Below the pieces are notes generated by a model, which did no database searches, was not told where the DNA came from, and saw only the letters and a program-made list of their open reading frames with translations. The position numbers were made by a program, and so were the translations under genes. DNA of 64,000 nucleotides from Clostridiales bacterium (GTDB lineage Bacteria; Bacillota; Clostridia; Oscillospirales; CAG-272): the NCBI GenBank assembly GCA_003150035.1, contig QALR01000026.1:1-64000 (forward strand), given 5' to 3'. This document shows, piece by piece, positions 52,387 to 60,005 of this stretch; within the stretch, counting starts at the first letter, position 1; every line of letters starts with the position of its first letter.

Positions 52387-52899
52387 TTATTTGACTTTGA
52401 TACCTTTTTGGCTCATAAATTCAATAAGTTCCTCGGGTGTTCCTTTAGAAAAACTATTTACATCGAAAACAATCGCTAATTTAGCTTTGGTTATTAAATA
52501 AATATAATTCTTGGATCGGTATGCCTTTTCAATGCAAGACATCTCATATTCTGTGCCTGTTTCGTTTGATGACGATTTTACAACTATCGAATTTTCTGTT
52601 ACGAAGTTTTGTACCGATACGATACTGCCGTGATTGCTTTCTTTGTCTCTTTCGAGAGATATTTTAATGCTCTTTTTTACACGTATAACTCGCAAAATAA
52701 GCAGATATATACCGAGCACAATGCTAATAATAGCCAAATATTTGTTGTTTGCAAAAACATTTATGACCCCGCTTACAATGGCTAATATACAGATGACAGT
52801 AATAATAATGCCTGAAGGACGCTTATAGGAATGATAAGAAAAATATTCTTTTACGAATTTTTCATCTCGAACATAAGTAGATTCAATTTTTGTTTCCAT
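52387..52899 (-). CDS. YcxB-like membrane protein
   Basis: A 170-residue protein with a short soluble N-terminus, two membrane segments at about residues 30-48 and 53-68 (IIITVICILAIVSGVI, YLAIISIVLGIYLLIL) and a soluble C-terminus with strand pattern VQNFVTENSIVVKSSS and SCIEKAYRSKNYIYLIT as in YcxB-like (PH-related) proteins. Function unknown. It starts near the tRNA-Ser attachment site and is transcribed away from it. Confidence 0.7.
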   Translation of the reverse strand: METKIESTYVRDEKFVKEYFSYHSYKRPSGIIITVICILAIVSGVINVFANNKYLAIISIVLGIYLLILRVIRVKKSIKISLERDKESNHGSIVSVQNFVTENSIVVKSSSNETGTEYEMSCIEKAYRSKNYIYLITKAKLAIVFDVNSFSKGTPEELIEFMSQKGIKVK

Positions 52900-52930
52900 A
52901 AATAATCCTCCCGAAAGTATGATTGAAGAA

Positions 52931-52957
52931 ACAAAGCCGCAAGGTTATCCCTTGCGG
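52931..52957 (-). terminator. Hairpin after the tRNA-Ser remnant
   Basis: GCCGCAAGG and CCTTGCGGC pair; the minus strand continues TTTGTTTC. It was probably the terminator of the original tRNA-Ser gene. Confidence 0.65.
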
Positions 52958-52981
52958 CTGTTGCGGTTTTTAGCCGCTATT

Positions 52982-53037
52982 TGGCGGAGAGGAAGGGATT
53001 CGAACCCTTGTGGGGTTGCCCCCAAACGGTTTTCAAG
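52982..53037 (-). tRNA. 3' half of tRNA-Ser(TGA): displaced attachment-site remnant
   Basis: Read on the minus strand from the anticodon loop: CTTGAAAACCG, a variable arm GGGGGCAACCCC, a T-arm GGGTTCGAATCCC, and CTCTCCGCCA with encoded CCA. The 5' half is absent: the sequence before the loop (GACTT) cannot form an anticodon stem. This is the pattern left when an element integrates into a tRNA 3' end, so the element should extend to the right and end at an intact tRNA-Ser(TGA) beyond this window. Confidence 0.8.
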
Positions 53038-53211
53038 AAGTCTACCAAAGAATACCGTTTCAACTTAGTTCGGTGCAGTTTGTGCTAAAATAATTCCCGA
53101 AAATACTTATTTTACAAGGCTTTTCTGGACTGTTTGGAACCGATATGAATTAAAACGAATTGATCGGAATCGATACAGACCCCTCGTTTTTTGAGCGATT
53201 TTTTGCACTTT

Positions 53212-53310
53212 GGAGAGAATTTGGAGAGAATTCGCGAGAGAAGAATTGCAACTGCAGTACATCAAGATTTTTCTTTTTTTGGAGAGAATTTTTAACGATT
53301 TAGGAGAGAA
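53212..53310 (+). repeat. GGAGAGAA direct repeats next to the attachment site
   Basis: Copies at 53212-53219, 53223-53230, 53281-53288 and 53303-53310; the first two form an 11-bp tandem TTTGGAGAGAA. The last copy is the ribosome site of the gene at 53317. They may be recombinase or excisionase arm sites; no other gene is seen in 53,038-53,316. Confidence 0.5.
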
Positions 53311-53316
53311 CTTTTT

Positions 53317-53919
53317 ATGCGTTACGATTTAGACGAAATTCAACGCTTGCCGGATGTCTTATCCCTTGCAGACCTTTGCCGCGCCTGCCATTTGAGCCAT
53401 TTGGATGCGCGGTACTATCTCAAAAGCGGACTCATTCCCTATGAGACGACCGGAAAGAAAACGCGGTGTTATCTGGTCAAAAAAACCGCCCTGCTGAGAG
53501 CCATTGAAGACTACAGTGAAAATCCCGAGAAATACAAAATTCCGGGAATTTGGAGAGAAAAACAACACTTAAACGGAATCCGTAAAAGCCCCGTCATATA
53601 CCTTCCAACGCAGGATCTCGCGTCGGATGTAGCGATCGAATATTACCGAAATAAGCTTGCCGATGCCTCCGAGCTGATCTGTGTTGCCGACCTTGTGCGC
53701 GTCACGGGATACCGCTCCCCAACCATCACGCGGTGGTGCAAGCAAAAGAAGCTGATTGCCCACGCGAAAACCAACCGCCTATGGATCGCAAAGGCAGACG
53801 CCATAAGGTTTTTGACCTCTTTTACCTACAACGATATCAACGTAAAATCGCCCCAACATATTGCCGATATACGAGCGATTTATGACCTGATATACTCGAC
53901 GAAGGAGGGCGAAAAATGA
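53317..53919 (+). CDS. Double-HTH protein 1 of the integrated element
   Basis: A 200-residue protein with two helix-turn-helix segments of excisionase/MerR type. The first (LSLADLCRACHLSHLDARYY, LKSGLIPYETTGKK) is near residues 15-55, the second (ICVADLVRVTGYRSPTITRWCKQKKL) near 128-155. It has a paralogue directly downstream (4-base ATGA overlap), so the pair may act as a hetero-complex controlling excision or the neighbouring promoter. No recombinase domain. Ribosome site AGGAGAGAACTTTTT. Confidence 0.75.
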   Translation: MRYDLDEIQRLPDVLSLADLCRACHLSHLDARYYLKSGLIPYETTGKKTRCYLVKKTALLRAIEDYSENPEKYKIPGIWREKQHLNGIRKSPVIYLPTQDLASDVAIEYYRNKLADASELICVADLVRVTGYRSPTITRWCKQKKLIAHAKTNRLWIAKADAIRFLTSFTYNDINVKSPQHIADIRAIYDLIYSTKEGEK

Positions 53920-54530
53920 TCTACGATTTGAACGAAGTTGCCAATCTCCCCGACACCTTCTCCCTTGAGGATTTACGGGTGGTTTGCCACATCAGTAAAC
54001 GAACCGCAAGATACTACCTACGAGCCGGTCTGATTCCTTGTGAGATCAGCGAAAAGAAGACACACTGCTACACGATCAGGAAAGAAGATCTGCTGGAAGC
54101 GCTCAAGGAATACCAAAAGCAGCCCTGCAAATTTGCCATCCCGAAGGCACTCAACGATGAAAAGCGACAGCGGCAAGAGGCACTGAAAATGATGGTGGAA
54201 CAGCGGATACTCTCCATCAACTGTCTGCCCGAAAAAGACCTCAAATCCCCAACCCTCAAAAAATATTATCAAAAGAGATTAGAGAACTGCCGTGATATGA
54301 TGAACCCGCCGGACATAGAAACCTTAACTGGATATCCGCGAAAGGTAGTTCGCCGCTGGTGCGTGGAAGATAAACTCCATTGCATCATGCTTGACTCTCG
54401 CATTTGGGTGAAAAAGAAGGACATGCTTTCGTTTCTCTGCTCCGCAGAGTACAACAGCATTATGCGCAAATCACAGACACATCTTGACGATATTCACGAG
54501 ATCTACAGAAAGATTCACAGAGGAGGCTAA
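53916..54530 (+). CDS. Double-HTH protein 2 of the integrated element (paralogue of 53317-53919)
   Basis: A 204-residue paralogue sharing the opening pattern YDLNEVANLPDTFSLEDL and the terminal I-x-D-I-x-x-I-Y pattern, with HTH segments at about 15-55 (CHISKRTARYYLRAGLIP) and 130-158 (LTGYPRKVVRRWCVEDKL). Divergence between the two is strong, which suits different partners or sites. It ends one base before the tnpV start. Confidence 0.75.
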   Translation: MIYDLNEVANLPDTFSLEDLRVVCHISKRTARYYLRAGLIPCEISEKKTHCYTIRKEDLLEALKEYQKQPCKFAIPKALNDEKRQRQEALKMMVEQRILSINCLPEKDLKSPTLKKYYQKRLENCRDMMNPPDIETLTGYPRKVVRRWCVEDKLHCIMLDSRIWVKKKDMLSFLCSAEYNSIMRKSQTHLDDIHEIYRKIHRGG

Positions 54531-54531
54531 A

Positions 54532-54906
54532 ATGATGAAGGATAGAATGATACAAAACGGAATCGAATACGAGCGCCGAGGCGAGCAATATTATCCCCTG
54601 CTTGACCTTGGCGAACAGACAACCTATGAGATCGGCAAGTACGGCAAATTGCACCTTGAGTTTATGAAGCAGAACCGCAGAGGCACGTACACCACCCTGC
54701 TGACCGAAAACCGCTTGAATGAGCATCTCCACCGCATCGACAAGCAGGCACACGAACAGATCGACTTACATATCGCGCAGATGGCAAAGCGAACGGGCTT
54801 GACCGAAGAACTCAAAGCCTCCAACCCGATGCGCTGGGTGCAGATGATGAATAACATCAAGGCAAGCGCCGAGGAGATCGTGCTGAAGGAGGTTGTGTAT
54901 AGATGA
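54532..54906 (+). CDS. tnpV: TnpV family protein
   Basis: A 124-residue protein named after TnpV of Tn4451. It has YYPLLDLGEQTTYEIGKYGK and the long helical end HLHRIDKQAHEQIDLHIAQM typical of the family, ending in MNNIKASAEEIVLKEVVY. Its exact role in the transposon is not known. The ribosome site AGGAGGCTAA lies over the previous stop codon. Confidence 0.88.
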   Translation: MMKDRMIQNGIEYERRGEQYYPLLDLGEQTTYEIGKYGKLHLEFMKQNRRGTYTTLLTENRLNEHLHRIDKQAHEQIDLHIAQMAKRTGLTEELKASNPMRWVQMMNNIKASAEEIVLKEVVYR

Positions 54907-55181
54907 ACTCAATGATTCAAGAACTGTGGCACGGCAACATTATCCCCCAAGAGGACAGCCGAACCAACTCGAAGGAGATGAAAGAACTGCTCGGCTATAT
55001 GTCACGGCACCACGAGGACCTCGAGAAAAGCTTCACCGATGAGCAAAAGGAGATCTTCGAAAAGTTCCACGACTGTTGGAGCGAGTATATGAGCCTTGGC
55101 GAGGCAGCTATCTTTGAGTATGCTTTCAAACTTGGCGCAAGACTCATGCACGACGTTATGTGTGAGGATGAAGCAAAATAA
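54903..55181 (+). CDS. DUF6809 family protein
   Basis: A 92-residue helical protein overlapping tnpV by 4 bases (ATGA). Family features are the ELWHGNIIPQE opening, LEKSFTDEQKEIFEKFHDCW and the EYAFKLGARLMHDVM end. DUF6809 commonly follows TnpV in clostridial mobile elements; function unknown. Confidence 0.85.
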   Translation: MNSMIQELWHGNIIPQEDSRTNSKEMKELLGYMSRHHEDLEKSFTDEQKEIFEKFHDCWSEYMSLGEAAIFEYAFKLGARLMHDVMCEDEAK

Positions 55182-55187
55182 CCCCTT

Positions 55188-55451
55188 GGTCTGGGCACAC
55201 CGTGCCCAGACCATAGTGAACCTTCAAGTGGCGAAATTCGCCACTTGGTCTTGGTGGTGCGGGTCTCTGCGACCCGCACCATATCCTTTTGTAGGATGGA
55301 CACACGATGTCCAGCCTACTTTTACTTTCATGTTACCAAAAAGATAACTTGATTTCATGTGCTCGTTTTGCGCACTTGATCTTCAATGTAGTGTGGACTG
55401 GGTCTCCGCGACCCACCCCAAAATCAATGGTCAAAATGACCACTTGATTTT
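55188..55451. repeat. Array of at least six successive hairpins
   Basis: Palindromes: 55188-55212 (GGTCTGGGCAC/GTGCCCAGACC), 55225-55247 (CAAGTGGCGAA/TTCGCCACTTG), 55256-55280 (GGTGCGGGTC/GACCCGCACC), 55291-55319 (GTAGGATGGACA, one mismatch), 55399-55415 (TGGGTC/GACCCA) and 55420-55451 (AAAATCAATGGTCA, one bulge), plus a weak one at 55351-55380. Link words such as CACTTGGTC recur between them. There is no gene in 55,182-55,572. Function unknown. Confidence 0.8.
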
Positions 55452-55455
55452 CTAT

Positions 55456-55523
55456 CGGAACAACGTTTCGGAACAATATCAAAAATTATCGACATTGTTC
55501 CGAAATATATTGACATTGTTCTG
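55456..55523 (+). promoter_or_regulatory. Operator-like repeats in front of the AAA/PD-(D/E)XK gene
   Basis: CGGAACAA at 55456-55463 and 55469-55476, then the inverse TTGTTCCG at 55495-55502 and TTGTTCTG at 55516-55523. The last copy lies between the -35 and -10 boxes, so a bound protein would block the promoter. The HTH at the start of the downstream protein is a likely ligand. Confidence 0.6.
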
Positions 55524-55538
55524 ATAATGTGCTATAAT
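55510..55538 (+). promoter_or_regulatory. Consensus promoter of the AAA/PD-(D/E)XK gene
   Basis: TTGACA (55510-55515), a 17-base spacer and TATAAT (55533-55538). Confidence 0.85.
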
Positions 55539-55572
55539 GTACCATGTAAAAATATAATTGGAGGTTTATCCA

Positions 55573-57432
55573 ATGGCAGATATGATGCGTGTGAAAGATG
55601 CAGCGAAACTTTGGGGTATCACAGAGAGACGTGTGATTGCTCTTTGTCAGAAAGGAAAAATAAAGGGTGCGGTCAAAAATGGACGTGCTTGGGAACTTCC
55701 CGCCAATGCCGAAAAGCCTGCCGATAGCAGAATCAAAACGGGAGCTTACATTCAGGCGCCGCGCCCCACAAATCTTCCTCTCCCTATCGGCGTTTCCGAT
55801 TATCGCTTGGCATCGACAGAATATTACTATATTGACAAGACCATGATGATCAAAGATTTTATTGATGAACGTCCAATGGTCTCTCTTTTCACGCGCCCAC
55901 GTCGATTTGGAAAAACCTTAAATATGGATATGCTTCGCACTTTCTTTGAAAAGACGGAAGAAGATACGTCGATTTATTTCAAGGACAAAAAGATTTGGAC
56001 ATACGGCGAAAAATATCAAGAGTGTCAAGGAAAATACCCCGTCATTTTCTTGAGTTTTAAGGATGTAAAATTCAATACGTGGGAAGAAACGTTTGAAGCT
56101 TTCAATGAGTTGTTTTCCAAAGAAACAGCTCGTCATACTGAGCTTATTAAAAATGATAAGCTCTCTGCCGCTGATGCCAAGCGTGTTGAAAATCTTTTGT
56201 CCGGAAACAGTTCCGCCGTTGATCTCTCAAATGCGTTGGCAGATCTTTCCCGTATGCTCCACGAGTATCACGGCATAGCCCCCATTATCATCATAGACGA
56301 ATATGACACTCCTATTCAGCAAGGACACGTCAAAGGGTTCTACGATGAAGTTATCGGCTTTATGCGCAACCTTTTCTCCGGCGGTCTCAAAGATAACAAA
56401 CATCTCACCTACGGATTCCTCACGGGTATTCTCCGTGTAGCAAAGGAAAGCATTTTCAGCGGTCTTAATAACCTCACCATCAACTCCATTATAGACGGCA
56501 AATACAGCGAGTATTTTGGATTTACCGCCGAAGAAGTTAAGGAAATGGCACAGTACTATAAAGCAGAAGATAAATACGAAGAGATCTGCTCTTGGTACGA
56601 TGGATATAAGTTCGGTAATACCGAGATATTTAATCCCTGGTCGGTTATCAACTACTTCCGCAACGATTGTCAGGCGCGTGCTTATTGGCAATCTACGGGT
56701 AGTAATGAGATTATTGGTGAGATTCTCGGAGAAGCCGACGAAACCGTCTACGAGAAACTTAACGCTCTTATGCAAGGCGAATCCTTCTTGACCTATATTG
56801 ATACGGGTGTTATCTACCCGCAGGTCAAGAGCAATCCTTCGTCTGTATACAGTTTCCTGCTCGTTGCCGGATATCTGAAGGTCATTAAATCCGATCCCGC
56901 TTTCAGTGGAGACTTCATGTGCGAAGTTGCCATTCCCAATAAGGAGATCGCGTTTGTTTATAACAAAGAAGTTCTCCAAAAGCTACACAAAATTGTTCCA
57001 CAATCGACCGCAATTTCTATACAAGAAGCGATCTATTCCAACAATGCTACGGCACTTCAAAAGCACATCGGTACGCTTCTGATGCAGTCCGCAAGCAGCT
57101 ACGATACCGTTGGTGAGAACTTCTACCACGGGCTTGTCCTCGGTCTCTGCGCAACGCTGGATAACCGCTATTATATCACGTCCAATCGCGAATCGGGCGA
57201 AGGTCGCTACGACATTTGTCTCTGCCCCAAGGACACAAAGATGCCCGGCGTTCTCATTGAACTCAAGGCAGCTAAGAACGCTTCCGACGACGAGCTGAAA
57301 GCACTCTCGGAAACAGCCCTGAAGCAGATTAACGACAGAAAATACGATACCGAACTCTCCACTAAGGGCGTCAAGAACGTATTCAAATACGGCGTGGCGT
57401 TTAGTGGGAAGAAAGTTCAAATAAGTGAATGA
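55573..57432 (+). CDS. HTH-AAA ATPase-PD-(D/E)XK nuclease-like fusion protein
   Basis: A 619-residue protein starting after GGAGGTTTATCCA. N-terminus: a MerR/excisionase-type HTH (MMRVKDAAKLWGITERRVIA, residues 4-23). Then the AAA-ATPase-like family (PF09820) with the P-loop variant FTRPRRFGKTLNMDML near 105 and IIIDEYDTPIQ near 240. C-terminus: PD-(D/E)XK-like domain (PF08011) with RYDICLCPKD and VLIELKA near 545-570. This large family is common in gut bacteria; its role is not established, although it often lies with mobile DNA. An N-terminal HTH is an unusual addition to my knowledge. Confidence 0.82.
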   Translation: MADMMRVKDAAKLWGITERRVIALCQKGKIKGAVKNGRAWELPANAEKPADSRIKTGAYIQAPRPTNLPLPIGVSDYRLASTEYYYIDKTMMIKDFIDERPMVSLFTRPRRFGKTLNMDMLRTFFEKTEEDTSIYFKDKKIWTYGEKYQECQGKYPVIFLSFKDVKFNTWEETFEAFNELFSKETARHTELIKNDKLSAADAKRVENLLSGNSSAVDLSNALADLSRMLHEYHGIAPIIIIDEYDTPIQQGHVKGFYDEVIGFMRNLFSGGLKDNKHLTYGFLTGILRVAKESIFSGLNNLTINSIIDGKYSEYFGFTAEEVKEMAQYYKAEDKYEEICSWYDGYKFGNTEIFNPWSVINYFRNDCQARAYWQSTGSNEIIGEILGEADETVYEKLNALMQGESFLTYIDTGVIYPQVKSNPSSVYSFLLVAGYLKVIKSDPAFSGDFMCEVAIPNKEIAFVYNKEVLQKLHKIVPQSTAISIQEAIYSNNATALQKHIGTLLMQSASSYDTVGENFYHGLVLGLCATLDNRYYITSNRESGEGRYDICLCPKDTKMPGVLIELKAAKNASDDELKALSETALKQINDRKYDTELSTKGVKNVFKYGVAFSGKKVQISE

Positions 57433-57689
57433 ATGTTATAATAGGCAACACAAGGTTTTGGAAGAAATATAATACTGCCAAATTTGAATGGATGGAAAAG
57501 AAAAAGCACTGACTTATCATCAGAAAGTAATGTTCTGCGTTTTTGAAAGAAAATACAGTTGTGACAAAAACAATCAGCACGACGAGTACAACGTCGGATC
57601 CAGACGGCCCGGCGTTAACCTCGGACTGATGAAAGCGAATATCCGCCATTGACATTAAGTTCACCGATTTTCAAGAAAAGGAGTCTCTA

Positions 57690-59144
57690 ATGAAAAAAAC
57701 ATTTCAGTGGTATGAGAAAGTCACGCTGAGATTGGATAATGCAATTTCAAAGTTTTTTATATTTGATATCATCATAGCTTTTGCAGGTTCTCTGTTTCTC
57801 TATATTCTAAAAGATAAATTATCGTCGGATATTTTTCTACTATTCAAAAGCATCTTATCATTGATAGTGATAGTAATTCTTTTAACTATACCTGTCATTG
57901 TTATTGTTAAAGGAATCGTTTCTGTAAAACGCGGTTTTCATAATTTAAGAAAGTGCGATGACGCTTTGTTTGAAAACATAGATTTTTACAAGATTGCATC
58001 TAAAGATGATTATCTTTGTAAAATTGCAATTATAAATCTGTATTATAAAACAAATGGAGCAGTTGACGAGTTGGTTAAAAGAAATGAATTATATAGATTG
58101 TATGCAAGAAAAGATTTCTTAACTGTTAGAAACAATTTATATAACGATTTAACTACATATTTTTATTCGTTAATAATCTCAATAATTGCCTCAATATTTT
58201 GTGAGCTTACCAACATGAATGATGTTTGGAAAGCTACAGCGGGCATATTTGCAATCGCAATCATGTTTATGATTGTTATGTTTTTCAAGTATGTTAATAG
58301 AGGCCAAGACGGATCTTATGCATATCAGGTAGAGGGATTTGAGTTAAAATTGTTGGAAGACAAAATAAACAAGCTTGAAAAAAATATTACTGTCACCGAA
58401 GATGGGGAAAAAGTACTAAAAACCCGTCAACAGCTACTACTTGCATTACAAAAGCTTTATTTTAGAACAATACGAAAAAAGAATAAAGTGTCTATAAAAA
58501 AGGACTTAGAGACTACTCAAAAATTACACCTGGATTTGAACGATTGTGTGAATTATGAATTACAAGAGATTGTTTTTGGTGATTATTCGGGATTTATAGC
58601 ATTTTCAAAAAACAATGAGGAAGAAAAAGATCAATTCGCAAGTGACGATTTTCGTGTGTTATACGATATGATTTGCAAATATTTTTTTAACAAGAAAACC
58701 AAAGAGGAGAAAAAAGCCAAAATGAAACCGAACGAAAAACACCTTGAGTTTTTACAGAACAACATAAGCAGAATGAATCAATGTTCCTTCCATATGAAAG
58801 GGTGGGCAATAACTTTGGCATCTGCATTGATAGCGGTTTTTGTTTCTACTATTTCCAGCGACAATCCGGGGAACAAAATTTATATTTATTCTGCCGTTGT
58901 GTCGACTGTTTTGTTTTGGTTCTTGGATTCACTATATTTATCAAAAGAAAGAAAGTTTATCGCTATATATAACGATGTGATTGGTGTAGGTGACGATCAA
59001 CAAGAAATTATGGAATACGAAATTCCAGTAAATAAATATAAGGGTTGGAAATATTCTATATTTTGCGCCATGCTTAAGCCGTCAGAAATCCTTTTATATG
59101 GAATCATATCACTTGGATTAATTGCATTTTGTATATTTGCTTAA
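57690..59144 (+). CDS. Multi-spanning membrane protein paired with TIR (SLATT-like candidate effector)
   Basis: A 484-residue protein starting after AAGGAGTCTCTA. Predicted membrane segments are near 22-40, 53-75, 157-173, 183-201, 371-388, 396-416 and 465-484, with a charged cytoplasmic stretch at 205-365 (coiled coil near 215-260). The last 140 residues (HLEFLQNNISRMNQCSFHMK, then GWAITLASAL and FWFLDSLYLSKERKF) resemble small stand-alone membrane proteins next to TIR genes; the first half looks like a separate membrane module fused on. SLATT-like proteins are membrane effectors in nucleotide-signalling defence. Not matched to a named family; role inferred from context. Confidence 0.7.
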   Translation: MKKTFQWYEKVTLRLDNAISKFFIFDIIIAFAGSLFLYILKDKLSSDIFLLFKSILSLIVIVILLTIPVIVIVKGIVSVKRGFHNLRKCDDALFENIDFYKIASKDDYLCKIAIINLYYKTNGAVDELVKRNELYRLYARKDFLTVRNNLYNDLTTYFYSLIISIIASIFCELTNMNDVWKATAGIFAIAIMFMIVMFFKYVNRGQDGSYAYQVEGFELKLLEDKINKLEKNITVTEDGEKVLKTRQQLLLALQKLYFRTIRKKNKVSIKKDLETTQKLHLDLNDCVNYELQEIVFGDYSGFIAFSKNNEEEKDQFASDDFRVLYDMICKYFFNKKTKEEKKAKMKPNEKHLEFLQNNISRMNQCSFHMKGWAITLASALIAVFVSTISSDNPGNKIYIYSAVVSTVLFWFLDSLYLSKERKFIAIYNDVIGVGDDQQEIMEYEIPVNKYKGWKYSIFCAMLKPSEILLYGIISLGLIAFCIFA

Positions 59145-59178
59145 AATCACCATATGACATTTAACCAGAGGAAGTATT

Positions 59179-59988
59179 ATGTATTCAAAGTTTAATTACA
59201 GTCCATCGGATTATTTTTACAATTCCACATTAAATCATTACTTAACAAAAGGCAATGAGATTTTTCAAAAACATGAAACCGAAGTTCAAGACTGTTTATC
59301 GAGATATATAACCGAAGATGGAGTTATAAATGGTTCTGACTTAAAAGAGCATTGGTTCTCTATTTCTGATAAAGATATCTTTATTTCGCACTCACACAAG
59401 GATATAAATAGAGTTAAAGCTTTTGCAGGATGGATATATGAAACGTTTGGGTTAGAAGCGTTTATTGATTCTTGTTCATGGGGATATTGCGACGAGTTGC
59501 TCAATAAAATTGATAAAAAATATTGCTACAAACCCAAAACTAATACTTACGATTATAATATGCGTAATTATACAACCAGTCACGTACATATGATGTTGTC
59601 TACAGCGTTAAGCGAAATGATGGATAAAACGGAATGTGTTATCTTTTTTAACACTCCAAACTCTATAAACATGTCAGATGAATTAAAAAAAGTGAATAAG
59701 AAGGAAAAGACTGTTTCGCCGTGGATATATCACGAGTTGTCTATGACTACGCTATTGAGAGAAAGCAAACCCGATAGGAATAAAGCAATACTTGAGCATT
59801 ACGACCAACGTTCTAATGATTTCAAAGTTGAGTACGACGTTTCTAAACTTCTTGCAGGGTTGACGGTGTTAACCGACAACAATCTGCTATTATGGCAAAG
59901 CGAATGGGAAAAGCGACCAATAAAGCTTAAGGAAGAAGCGTTAGATGTACTTTATCAAATAGTGTTTCCTTTAAAATCCAGACAATAA
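59179..59988 (+). CDS. TIR-domain protein
   Basis: A 269-residue protein. Residues 1-64 are an N-terminal extension. The TIR domain starts DIFISHSHKDINRVKAFAGW (66-85), continues FGLEAFIDSCSWGYCDELL and has SPWIYHELSMTTLL near 180, where E186 aligns in position with the catalytic glutamate of the WVHKE motif of NAD-cleaving TIRs. A C-terminal part of about 60 residues follows. It is 34 bases after the membrane-protein gene and 17 before the BcgI-like gene. In known defence systems such a TIR makes a signal or depletes NAD when phage is sensed; that is inference here. Confidence 0.85.
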   Translation: MYSKFNYSPSDYFYNSTLNHYLTKGNEIFQKHETEVQDCLSRYITEDGVINGSDLKEHWFSISDKDIFISHSHKDINRVKAFAGWIYETFGLEAFIDSCSWGYCDELLNKIDKKYCYKPKTNTYDYNMRNYTTSHVHMMLSTALSEMMDKTECVIFFNTPNSINMSDELKKVNKKEKTVSPWIYHELSMTTLLRESKPDRNKAILEHYDQRSNDFKVEYDVSKLLAGLTVLTDNNLLLWQSEWEKRPIKLKEEALDVLYQIVFPLKSRQ

Positions 59989-60005
59989 TCAAGAGGAGAA
60001 CCAAA

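Noticed and set aside
55188..55451. CRISPR array
   Set aside because: The palindromes all differ in sequence, there is no constant repeat with regular spacers, and no cas gene is near.
57433..57689. A gene remnant in the GC-richer stretch near 57,560-57,660
   Set aside because: A short open frame ends at 57,653, but it has no start, ribosome site or recognised similarity. A -10-like TATAAT at about 57,437 lacks a convincing -35.
57690..59988. Classical Thoeris system
   Set aside because: No SIR2/SLOG (ThsA) gene accompanies the TIR protein, and the partner is a multi-spanning membrane protein.
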